Position numbers and translations under genes: made by a program
Source of the DNA: Echinometra lucunter
Lineage: Eukaryota > Echinodermata > Echinoidea > Camarodonta > Echinometridae
Length of the DNA: 64,000 bases
Assembly (NCBI GenBank): GCA_029962745.1
Contig: CM057167.1
Coordinates: 21,969,850-22,033,849 of the forward strand
Direction of reading: 5' to 3'
Notes under the pieces: model-generated
Seen by the model: only the letters and a program-made list of their open reading frames with translations
The model's database searches: none
What the model was told of the DNA's origin: nothing
Shown here: positions 45,632 through 58,500 of the stretch, one piece after another
Numbering within the stretch: the stretch's first letter is position 1
Layout of the letters: every line of letters begins with the position of its first letter

Positions 45632-46444
45632 TTGTCTTCATAAGTTACAAAATCAATATTGTATGTACCTTAGAATGCACGATTTTCTTCATTTGTGATC
45701 TCAAAAATTTTCAGCTCGCGCTTCGCGCTCGCATTATCCATCATTTCCTTTTTGCTCAGGAAAAAGAGTTTTTAATTTCTTAATTAAAGATAACTATTTC
45801 AAAATATAGGCGCTTCTACCCCCCCCCCCCCCCGGGGGGGGGGAGTGACCCACAAAATAATCATATTTATTACGCCACTGAGCGCAGCCTTAAACCATAC
45901 GTTTCTCCTCGGTTCGGGCGGTTTTGAAGAATTCCGGCCCCCCCCCCCCCTTTTGGAGAATGCTGGATCCGCCCATGCCCCCCTTCAGTCTTTTATACGC
46001 TTGAAATATGCCAGTATATCCATCTATGAAGGGTTAATAATGCCTTTACAAAAGAATGGAAAGTTGTCGGCGCTTACTTCTCTCGTCATGCCCGCCTGAC
46101 TTTCTACGTGCACCAGATCCACTGTTAAGGTGAACAATGACAATAGCTCCTTGAGGTAAATCATAGTAGGCCTACTGTAAAAGGGGCCCTTGTCCGTTGT
46201 ACATGGCTGTCGATTGTCGTGTTAAAGGGTATGATCATCCATTTGGATAGGTTTGGATACTACTGAGAAGAGGAACAGGGCAATTCTTCGAGTGACCTTT
46301 CTTTCAGCTAGGTGACACTGATTTACTTTCCTCACGTCTTCTTTAGCAACTACTGTAGGCTGTGCTTCACACATCCTAACAATACTTCGGGTGACAGCCA
46401 GGGAATATGTCATGTTATTCATGTTATTTGCTCCGTTGCGTGTG

Positions 46445-46451
46445 TATATAA
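46445..46451 (+). promoter_or_regulatory. Putative TATA box of exon 1B
   Basis: TATATAA in GTGTATATAATCAG, 107 bp upstream of the ATG at 46552. The spacing resembles that for exon 1A. Confidence 0.45.
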
Positions 46452-46551
46452 TCAGTATGTAAAGCGTCTATAGCACAGTCAGAGCCTGATTTCAGGCTTG
46501 GAGAACAGAATTCAATTCACTGTAGTTTGAGTACTCTTATATTACCTGAAA

Positions 46552-49500
46552 ATGGGGTCGGATGTATCAACAGAATCCAAACCTCGAAGCGAAATATCCC
46601 GCAGAAGAACACTCGGCAGGTCTTCACACCGTAATCTTGTCGAGCATAATACCTTGAGGTAAGTAGTAGTATATGAGTTAAACCAGTGGAACCGGGTAAC
46701 CGAAAATTCTGTCTCTAATTCGTTAGCCTGTCGGGTCAGCACCTCACTACCCAAATAAGATGCTAACAGCCCAAACGAGAACTAGAGACAGAATTTTCGG
46801 TCAATAATCAATGCAACAAGCAGAGGGTTACGGTTTTTGTGTAATACGGTGTTGTCTTGTTATTGTGTCGTTAGATCTTGTATATATGGCTGTTTTAGAT
46901 CCAAAGTATAAACTGAAAAGCGACAGGGAATATTTATTCTACCAGTACAAGCCTCATAATTTCGATCAGATTCCTTATCATTCTTCGATTATCATTTCAT
47001 GACCAGATTCAATAGGAAACTCTCTCGCTTGCAAGCACAAGACATATCAGCCACGACCAGCCAACCCGTCAAATCTGCGAACGGTTTTCTTCAAGGTGAA
47101 TTTACTGGACTATCAAGTATCGCTGAAGATGATGATGGTGATCTTGATTTCCCTTATGAGAACCTCGTCTTGGAAGGAGGTGGCAGCCAAGGGAATGCTT
47201 ATTGTGGTGCTATCATGGTAAGAGGTTACTAAGGGTACGCTTAAATCCATTTTCCAGCAGATTGTCATTTAGTTTGTTAATTTTTCTTTATTAGCACGAT
47301 CACATGTGGACTCAAAGTTACAGCAAAGTGAGTAAAAGAAATTTCTAAAGAAATCTCTTTAGCCAAGGTTCCCGCGGACGTCGCTAGAACGTTGGGGGGG
47401 GGGTGTATGAGCTAAGTTTTACAAGAATATTTTTAGGTGGTAACCCTAGATGTTATGCTGTACTGTAAGTCTACCCCCCCCCCCCCCAACACACACACAC
47501 AACACACATTAGATTTTTTTTTCAAGCAATTTCACAAAATGTAGATACATTTGGGACCTGACTTTTCTGTAACCTGTAATGTCAGCCTTTATGTCAACCT
47601 GTTTAAGATATGATTATAAATAGATATATATATATTTTTGAATGTATACAGTGATGTTTTGCCAGTAAAATATAGGCCGATGTACACACTCTCATACCCC
47701 CTCGAGCGACACCCGTGAAGTTCTACAGCTTTTCAAGAGCTATCAATTCAAATACATATAAAATTTACGCTTTTCTTGAAACTGTTAATGTTCATCAGGA
47801 GTTGGAGAGACTTGGCTTCTTGAGCAAAATTCGTCGATTCGCTGGTGCAAGTATAGGATCGTTGACAGCATGTTATCTTGCCGTGGGCCACGGGTCCAGC
47901 ATATTTCTCTCCATTGCAAACGATGGGCCCCAGTTCAGTGACCTTCTTGGTAAGAAAATATTCCTATTATCAGTTTAAAGTACGGTCCTCATATCAGTTT
48001 TAAAAAAGGATCAAACTCAGTACTCGAAATAACTTGGGGGAATGAGGAATACTTATATTGATATTTAATGTATGTATGTGGGTACGTGTGTGGGTGTGCA
48101 TGTGCCTATTTGAAATGAAAATAAGGAGTTCCTTTTGTTGGCAGCGGGAGTTTTGGATGTGTGTGTGCGTTTGTGAGGGTGTGTTTGTGTGTGTTGTGTG
48201 CGTGTGGGTGTGTGCGTGGGGGATGGTGTGTGTGTGTTTTTGTGTCTGGGGAAGGGGGAGGGCTTATGGTATGGAAAAACTGTTTTCGAGGGGTTGCAAG
48301 AGAGCACAGTGCATCTCTGCAGGGATGGGGAACGTTCGGTTTTTTTAGGGAGGGGGGGGAGCTGACACCCAAATAAGCGGTGTCTAGGTTTTGCAAGCCT
48401 ACGAAAGGAGCAATTTACAATTCAAATATTATTACTTTTTAGCCAAAATGGGGGGGGGGGGAGATGGGTCTGCTGCTGCAGCCCAGCAGCCCCCCCCGCT
48501 NNNNNNNNNNNNNNNNNNNNNNNNNNNNNNNNNNNNNNNNNNNNNNNNNNNNNNNNNNNNNNNNNNNNNNNNNNNNNNNNNNNNNNNNNNNNNNNNNNNN
48601 NNNNNNNNNNNNNNNNNNNNNNNNNNNNNNNNNNNNNNNNNNNNNNNNNNNNNNNNNNNNNNNNNNNNNNNNNNNNNNNNNNNNNNNNNNNNNNNNNNNN
48701 NNNNNNNNNNNNNNNNNNNNNNNNNNNNNNNNNNNNNNNNNNNNNNNNNNNNNNNNNNNNNNNNNNNNNNNNNNNNNNNNNNNNNNNNNNNNNNNNNNNN
48801 NNNNNNNNNNNNNNNNNNNNNNNNNNNNNNNNNNNNNNNNNNNNNNNNNNNNNNNNNNNNNNNNNNNNNNNNNNNNNNNNNNNNNNNNNNNNNNNNNNNN
48901 NNNNNNNNNNNNNNNNNNNNNNNNNNNNNNNNNNNNNNNNNNNNNNNNNNNNNNNNNNNNNNNNNNNNNNNNNNNNNNNNNNNNNNNNNNNNNNNNNNNN
49001 CTGTCCCGGATCTGCATTGCCACAGAAAAGCTGTCAGGAAGTATTTTGGGGGGAGTGGTAAATTATCTAAAGGGAGTTGCATGGGACAGTCCTAGCCGGG
49101 GTAAACCCCTTACATCCTCCGTGAACAACAATAATGTCTCACTTCTGTTGTTTCTCTTGTCAAACTAGATGCATCTTGTGGGAAACTTAGCCTGGTTCCC
49201 AACCTCTTCAGGTACATGGGATGGCATCCTGGAAGAAACCTCTATTCTTTTGTCGGTGAAGCTATAGCCGAAAAACTTGGAGATCCAAACGCCACCTTCA
49301 AGGTAAGTTTAAATTATATATTGTTCTCACGGGAAGAAATCTTTAAATGGGTAGGAATCGATCTGGTTGTACCGTCGCTCACGACTTTTGAACTTTTGAA
49401 AATGGAGGTTAAAAATGGCACCAAGAGAGCCGGCGATTTTTTTTATGTGTACGTGTGTGTATGTTTCCGAATTTGAAGTAAATATAGTCACCTGGAAAGC

Positions 49501-52500
49501 CGAGAACCTATTCCCTTTTCAAGACAGATCCCCCATGAAAGGTCCCGGTGAAAGGTATAGGCGAATGCCTTTTAAGAATTGTGAAGCAGCATTATTGGAT
49601 CAGTTAGTACATGACAGGATTTATACATCATTATAAGATAGCTCTAACATTTCTAATCTGGACACTCTGCTCGACGCAATTATTCTTTACCATGTTTTTT
49701 TTTAATCGGAGATCTTATTTAAAAAATACATCAATACATATAAAGCAATAAATAACAATAAAAATTATGCAATCTTATTCAATTAAATATTCCATCAGGA
49801 ACAATTGATTCATCATTTGCCTTACATTATTTGCTAGGGAGGAGGGGCTCCCGTATCAGATCACAGCGACGTCATTAAAATGCTTTAGGATTTATATCAA
49901 GCAATCTGTAGTTGTTGAGAGCCTTTTTTTAAGCCGGGGACTTTAAGTTCTTTAGGATTTATATCAAGCAATGTGTTAAGTTCCATTTAATAGATTTGAT
50001 CGCGAATAAACTTGAAGGGAATATAGGCATTGTTGAGTATGCCATTATCCTTTTGTGACTGATTCGCCTAATAATCAACTCCGTTGTCAACTTCAGGCCG
50101 TCTTACTCGACTTAAAGTTTGATCATAAGTCTGTCTTCCATGTCAATTGCGTGCTGAAATTTCGTTCTATTGCGATTGGAAATTTAAGCCTTGACTTTCT
50201 GTAACTCTGAAGGGCTCCAATTTTCCAGGTCAGTTTTCCCATCAGACATTAGGAAATTGACCCGACTGAAATGCCGGACGACTGTAATCTATAATTTGAT
50301 CATGTGTGGGAAGTCAATTACCCTGACATCGATTGGAATAAGAACCGAAATAGTACAGTCAAAATACGAAAAAAGGGGGTCAACCTAGAACTAATTGCAA
50401 CAGAAACGATTCCACTTGGATATAGTCTAAAAAACTACCTAAAATCAACAGACTAAAAATTAACAAAAATTGAAGTGGTGGATCAATGCCTAATTTGCAT
50501 AAATTCAAAATGGCCGCCATATAAGACTGCAGTAAACATGGTGAGACACAGAAAACCTAATTTAGCCTATATCTCTAGATCTGAGACACGTATAGAGAGC
50601 TAATTTTAGTGTCTTTACCTATGTTTTCAGGGTCAAGAAACATGATTATGGCATTATTACCAGCTTAAAACTAATCCTTAATTCCTAAGTTGCATCAATT
50701 TGCATAAAATTAGCCTTTCTTAAAATTAAAAATGGCTCCCAAGTCGCATTTTAAAAACTAAATCTCATCTGATACTCATGGAAAGTTAATTTCAATGTCC
50801 TTATATCCATGGTTTGGGGATGAAGAAGATTTATAAGCATTACTAGCAAGTTATAACTATCCACTGACTCTAAAATTTGCATAAATTTGCATACAATTAA
50901 CTCCTTTCCACTTCTAAATGGCGGCCATGCCAGACCACATTAAACACGCAGAACATACTTTAGCCTATATCTCTACATCTGAGACACGTAGAGGACTAAT
51001 TTTAGTGTCTTTACCTATGTTTTCGGGTCAAGGAACATGATTATGCCATTAATGCCAGCTTGAAACTACTCTTTCACTCGTAATTTGTATAAATTTGCAT
51101 AAGATTAGCCCTTTTTTCAATTCAAAATGGCTGCCAAATTGCATTTTAAAACTCCACCTCAAATTGATACTCATGGAAAGTTAATTTCAGTATCCTTACC
51201 CAAGGTTAGGTAATGAAAGAGATTTATCATGGGATTAAGAGCAAGTTATAACTATCCACTGACTCTTAATTTACATAAACTTGCATACAATGAACCCCTT
51301 TGCACTTTTAAATGGCAGCCATATCAGAGTAAACACGCAGAACCTATTTTAGCCTATATCTCTACATCCGAGACACGTAGAAAGTTAATTTTAGTGTCTT
51401 TACCTATGTTTCTGGGGTCAAGGAACATGATTATGGCATCATTACCAGATTACAATTACTCCTTAACTCCTAATTTGCATAAATTTGCATAAAATTAGCC
51501 TTTTTGAAATTCAAAATGGCTGCCAAGTTGCATTTTAAAAACTAAATTTCATCTGATACTCGTGTAAAGTTTATTTCAGTGTCCTTATATCCATGGGTAG
51601 GGGATGAAGAAGATTTATCAGTATTACTCACCGGCGTAAATTCGCTTTGAGGAGTGGGGGGGGGGAATGATCGACTTTTTTGCTGATTTTTTTTTCATCA
51701 AACTCACACTTAAGTATAAACACAAATCTCAATTTTTAGCACAAATATTTAGTAAATATTTGTGCTAAAAATTGAGATTTTTTTACCGTAGCTTGCGAAG
51801 GAAATCCTCAACTTTGCAACTTTTTGAGTGAACTCGTAACTTGAAAACTTCATTAGTTCTTCTTCTTGATCAGTGTTGATAGGTTTTCTTTTAAAACAAA
51901 AGCAGACAAAGCAGACATTGAAATGTTTCATTGAACAATTTAGCTCATATGTCTGCTTTTATCGAAATGAACTTCCCTTGTAGTGCACTGTACATGCATC
52001 TGGAAAAGCGGATTCGGACAAGCCTAATTTACTTTTTTTTAAGGGTTGTTAATAAGTGGACATTCGAAACGCATTTTACTTTTCGATTTTAAGTAATTAA
52101 TTCCCTTTTATTTTCCATTTAAAGAGAACCTCGATTTTGCGTTTGCATCATGAATTTTCTGCCCAGTGTAATATTGCAGGAGTAGGCTTATATAATTTAT
52201 TCAAGCTTACTTTCAAGTTAGAAGAGCTTAACAGCTAGGCCTCTTAGTTCTCGACGAAAACTGCAAAATACCACTGAACCAATGAGCCAGCACGTCTAAG
52301 GATTATTCACTATTGTTAATGATGGTGTAAGGGTTGGTTATTTACCCGTAAAACCAAATCCAGATCTTTCGGCGTCCTGCTCTCAGTCTCAGCATGTTCC
52401 ATCTTGGGTTTTTTGCGGGACAATAGTCCTTTCCCTCTATATTCTTGACTGATTTAAAACGTCTTTGTTCAGACATAGGGAATAACGGTTTAAACACTGA

Positions 52501-55500
52501 CATGAAAATACTGTAAGCTTCAATACTTGCTTTTCATCCCAGTACAGAAGGGTACGCCATGTACCTAGACGCAAGTGGTTGCACAAAGTACCCTGTTCCT
52601 CTCCCTTTTAACCATAAGACCGTTACGCTTATTGGGGTGTCTTAACCCTTGAGGGGAGGGGGCTTTTTGGCTCGCCCCTCCCCCAGATCTCGGCCACTTA
52701 TCGCGTGATCGCTGCGAAAATTTACTGAAAGGTAGAGCCTAGACTTGCTAGAGGGCAATGTAATCTACATAACTGTATAGTAAGGTTCTTTAAAATAATT
52801 TTCTCTTACTTCATATGTGCTAATTTATGCAAGAAATCACATTTGTGCCAAATAAATCTCACAAGACGCTCAATGACTGCTAATTTTGGCATTTATTATG
52901 TTCTTCGAAACATCCTCAACAATATCATTTTTAAAAAGAAATCAGGTTTCGATATTTATTTCCAATGTATCTCGGTATTTTGTGGATTTCTTATGTATTT
53001 TTTTTTTGTCTTTTTGTTTTCTTTTTACATTTCTTCGGCCACACTCTTGCGATCCTAAAAAGCTTATAGACCAAATAATTGCAACTGGCAAAAGTAAAAA
53101 TAATGCAACATTTATGAACTTTGGTTAAAAACACGTTTTTGAGCCATTTTGGGACTGACGCGCGTGTACAAAATGTTGCGAAACCGCGCGCACCCGGATG
53201 CAGCAAAAGTCACGAAACCGTGTGGCGGCAGTTTGCGCATGGTGTAATTATCGCGAGAAACGTCGAGAGCGGGCACCTTCCCCCAATTGTTTAAGCTTTA
53301 AAGTACAGGTACAGCAACTACGATAACCACAAGAACAACCACAAAACAACAACGTTACCACCACAATCGCCAACAGCATTAACGGCATCAACAAAAATGC
53401 TTGCCTTGACTCTAACCTACTTTTATAATTTGATGCACCCACTGAGTTATTTTGAATCTTCAAAATAAATATACACCTATATATTTTAGCTTGTCCCCTT
53501 ATTCATTTCATGTTTATTGACGACCCACAATTTTATCCCGTTTTTTTAATAGGACCTATATGAGAAGACAGGGAGAGAACTTTGTGTGGTAGTTACCAAT
53601 CTCAGCACCATGATGGAAGAATATTGTCATGTAAAGACCACGCCGTATATGCCGTTGAGAACAGCAGTCAGGATGTCTACCTCCGCTCCAGGCAAGAATT
53701 TTCTTCTAGTCTTTATCTTTCATATTTTCCTCATTCTTTTCATTCTTCTTTTACTTCTTCCTTTCTTCTTCTTCTTCTTCTTTTTCTTCTTTTTTTTTCT
53801 TCTTTGTCTTCTGCTTCTTTAACCTTGCCAACTGTCTGAACTGCGTCTTCTTCATCGTCTTCTTATTTTACGCTTCTTGTCATTGTTTTTGTTTTGTTGC
53901 AATCAAAGTTCTTCCTATCTTCCTTTCTTCCTTTCTTTCTTCCTTCCTTCTGCTTCTGCTTCTTCTTTTTCTTTTTCTTCCTCTTCTTCCTCTTAATCTT
54001 CCTCTTCTTCTTCTTCTCCTTCTCCTTCTTCTTCTTCTTCTTCTTCTTCTTCTTCTTCTTCATTTTCTTCTACTATTTTTCCTGCTTGACAGTGCTTGTT
54101 ATCCCTTTTCCCACATTGTTCTTTACTTCCTTTTTCATATTTTCTCTGTAATATAGATAGCTGGCGTATTTTTTTTTTTTTTTTTTTTTTTTAGGAATCT
54201 CCTGCATCTGTGGTATGTTGTTACGACTCAAAGTAAAAAGTAATCACTTTAAATACAAAAATCCAATAATTTACCCTTAATTAATTTTATGCATGAAAGA
54301 AGATTTTGTGAAAAACATGAATAGATTTGTTTTTACCATGATCAAGTATACTGTTTATTTTTCTTCATTTAAAAAAACAAAACAAAAAAAAACTTGGGTG
54401 TGACTGATTGGCAGTTATTCGATCGTGTAATTTCACTTTTTACTTTCTTTTCAGTATATTTCATTCAAACTTTGATGGAGTGGAAGAATAGGTTAAGTTA
54501 TGGTTAATTTATCCTCTCACCTTTATCTTTGTAGTTGTATTCGTTCCTGTAAAGCGTCAATACATGGGACGCACTGATCTCTACATTGATGGCGGTGTGT
54601 TGTGCAACTATCCAGTACATTGTTTTGATGGTAAGTGCTTTAACCTACTGAACACAAAGCCCGAGATAACTTGGGCTAGGGCCTATGGATATTGCGTGTT
54701 ATACTGTTATCATACCCTGCCCAAAGGGGTTGGGTGGTCATGGTACCCATTTTCTGGGGTTGATGTGTTATCTAGACCTGGGGAGCGTTTATGAAGTGTT
54801 TTGTCAGTGATTTTTTTTTTTCTGACAACTGTTATAAGCTACTGAAATCCTTGCATCTGATTGGCTCATAGCAAATTTGTCAGTAGAAATCAGTGACAAG
54901 ACACTTCATGAAATGCTTCCCTGAGCCCCAAGAGAGCTAAAACATCTCGGATTACTATCGATGATCCATCGCATCAGTACTGAGCAAAGAACTTTTTGGG
55001 GGTGGGGATGCGCTATCCCCCCAAAAGTCCCTCAAGGAAAACGAAGACTAACAGAATAAACAAAGGTACAATCAGCTACACATTCAAGAAAACTCGATGC
55101 AGGGACGATGTTGAAGAATTACAAAAAAAATTGAAAACAAAAACAAAAAACAAAACCTTGGTCTTGATTTTTCTTTTTTTTTGGGGGGGGGGGGGCAGCG
55201 AATTGCAAGGAAACAAATTGTGAGGGCCTTTGTTTCAGATTATGGTACAGTGAACCCTCTATATAGACCAACTAGGGTAGAAAAAAAGTGATCTTTAATA
55301 AGAATGGGTGGTCTTCATGTACAGGTTTGTTTAATAAATGTTTCAATGAGAAGCACAATTCATGGAAAATATTGTGGTCTTTTTGGACAGATGGTCACTG
55401 CAGTATTACGTGAGGGCGACAATCGGACAATTGTCAACTTACAGATAATCTCCTGATATTGTGGCAGAATTTTCTCATTAGACGGAAATCTGTCAAAAGA

Positions 55501-58500
55501 ACAAAAATAAGCCCGTCTGCTCCTCTTTCAAACGCACTCAGAATTGCTATAGTCCTCAAAAATTCAGTATGACTCTGTTTCCGTGGCAGCAGGCCAGCTT
55601 AGGATGCAACTGAGGCATGGTAAGACAATAAGTGAGATCTGTTGAAATGATATGGTGTCTTAAAATTTTCTTCTACCTTGATAGGATGGTGGCTTTCGAT
55701 GAAACCCGAAGATTCTTTCCTGAAAAGGATGCGACCGTTGGAGGATGTCGCCAAACTTCTCACTAAGAAGGAGAGGTTCGGAATGTTCAACGACAAAACC
55801 TTTGGCATGATTATCGTAAGTCTGTTTTATCTCATTTCTTTTAATTGATTGCTATAGTATCTAACAAGTATAATCTTTTGTGATGATACCACACTGACTG
55901 ATTTGATGTTGATTTCTCACATTTTTTGGGGTCAACAGTACAGTGATTATGACTCCCACGTATTGGCTACCAATCCAGAGTTAGAAGCCTCCATTGCACC
56001 AATACCGGATACAAAGCTAGCCAGGTAAATTAAAGTATATCATGTCGACCTCGATTCTTTTCCTGCTGGTGTACTTTATGTGCACTGACGTGAATCCCGG
56101 GGGGGAGGGAAAAGGGGTATATATACATGTATATCCCACTACTTTTTAGAAAGGGAGTGGTGTTACAATTAATATACCCTCACTTTCAAAGAAGAAATAA
56201 TATTCTAATCAATTAGTTGTTGGAATGTTTGATAAATCTATCATAAACGACGGTTATAATTAATGTAAGATATTTATTTGTAAGATACGATGAAAGGGTA
56301 TATTGTGGGTATGTGTGGATGCGGTGTGTGTATACTCATGTGTGAGTTTGTGCTAGAAATTACGGCAAAAGATTTTGATCACCCGCACCCCCTCCTCCTG
56401 GAAACAGATTTACGTCGGTCTTTATGTGTTTTTTAAATTAGCTTATTTTTGGCCTGATGACCTTTATCACGCTGATAGTTTTCTAGATGTGTCCTCAGAC
56501 CCAAACGGATTTTTTCTAGGCAGGATATTCGATAATTTTTTTTCTTGTTTATGAAAATCCTTCTTTTGTGACAACTAAAATGATAACTTAGAATGATCAC
56601 GAGTGATGTATATGATTATGACTCGCTCAATGAAGAGGAAAATAAGCACTCTTACTTAAAAAAAAAAAGTGTCACTCTGTAATAATTCCGGTGCTGATTT
56701 GGTATTAGATCTGTTAGCGTACTTTGGAACACGGTGCCGGTGCTCTCTTTATCGTTTATATGGATAGTTGACGAGACAAGCTGTCATGTCCATGTTCATA
56801 CAGTATATTACCTTCTTTTCTATCTGCCTTCCTTGTTATATCTGAACCACGGTCTGTCCCTTTTTAGGGCTCACCTGAAGATAAAACAGAAGCGAGAGTT
56901 GAACTGTCAACAGCATCGTCTGGTGACTGAGGCTATGACACGATTCCTCAAAGTTCTGGATGAGAACAATTTCGATGGGGGAACTATCAATATCACTGAG
57001 TTCAAGGCAGCCTTCCAAGATGTACGTAATCCTACTTGATAATTTATCAGAAAATACTACATCAATGTTGAAAATGTACTTCATCCTATGTCAGAACAGT
57101 ATCGTGTGGAATACTATCAATATCAATGAGTTTAAGGAAGATTTCAAAAATGTACGTAATCCTATACACTCGATAATTTATCAGAACAATATCGAGGGAA
57201 ATACTATCGATATCAATGAGTTCAAGGAGGCCTTCAAGCTGTACTTATTCATATAGACTCGATAATACATCAGAACAATATCGAGAGGAATACTAGCGCT
57301 ATCAGTGAGTTCGAGGAGGCCTTCAAGCTGTACATCAGAACATTATCGAGGAGGAATATTATCGATATCAGTAAGTTCAAGAAAGTGAAGGTGCCGTGGT
57401 CGAGTGGTCTAAGGCGCTTGACTGGAGACGCGAAAGTCGGAGGTTCGATCCCCGCGGTACGGCACTTATGCCCTTGAGCAAGGCATTTTTTCTACAAATA
57501 AATGAAAATGCTATGGGCATTATTGATACCAAGTGTGTACGTGTTTAAAAAAAGGGAAGCTTTTAAAAATGTGCGTAATCCTATACAATGGATAATGTAT
57601 CAGAACAATATCGAGGGGAATACTAATTCAGCGGTAATTTGAAAGTATAATGAAGGACAAAAATAAAACACATGTTTTTTTTAATGGCCTTTTCAGGTGT
57701 TTTACATAACGCCACTGTTCTTCCACAGAATCATATTCCTGACGTGTATTTTTATCTTTAGCTTCCTTTCATTTCTTGTTGATACCATATACAAAAATGT
57801 TTTCGTATTTGTCAAAATGATAAAGGTTTTTTGCGTCTGAAAATCTATCTTTTCGAGAGCTAATTGAAAGCGTATGATTTTAGGCTGCATTTTATCTCGA
57901 TTGCTTGGTTTGAATGGAATGATTCTTTTCTTTGTTTTAGGTTTAGTTAAGAATTTATATCCCCAATGATCTTTTTTATCCCATGTCATTTAGAACGAGG
58001 AGTTCACACCCGACCATGCCCGTGCTCTCTTTGGAGAGGATCTTACCGTCGATGAAATATTTCAAAGCCTTGATGCCAACTCAGACGGAGAGGTATCTAA
58101 TTTCTGTGATGCAGAAAAAAAATCAATTTGTGGCTGGTTTATTTACTTTTACTTATTTATCTATTTATTAATTTACCACCTGTGGGACGGAACACCTTAT
58201 CAACAGAAATATCATAGGGGTTCATACTCTGTGACATCAACTTACATAACATCTGATCCTTTGGTCTTTTCTCATCTCTTTGTATCTTCTTGTTTTCATT
58301 GTCATTATTCTTTTTTTTTTAATTTGATTTGATTTCATTTTCTTTTGCATTCATATACATGTACAACATTTGAACATAGCTAAATACAATACAAAAGTAC
58401 TTTTTTACAAATCATTCTTTTCAAAAACAAGCACAAAAAAGGTGATAAAAAACTGTCAGTTATAATACTTCATCGAACGTTATAAAATCATTTGCAGAAG

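Noticed and set aside
47370..47718. hAT-like element with GTCGCTAGA-type ends in intron 2 of paralog 2
   Set aside because: The ends are only loosely inverted and the flanks do not give a convincing 8-bp duplication.
48391..49168. ORFs of 194-234 codons
   Set aside because: They run through the 500-N gap and are not evidence of coding.
55247..55410. pogo-like MITE (CAGTGAACCCTCTATATAG...)
   Set aside because: The left end looks right, but the right end is only a weak match and no clean TA duplication pair was found.
57390..57467. tRNA gene
   Set aside because: The acceptor stem and A/B boxes look good, but the anticodon and T stems do not pair and a SINE-type tail follows.
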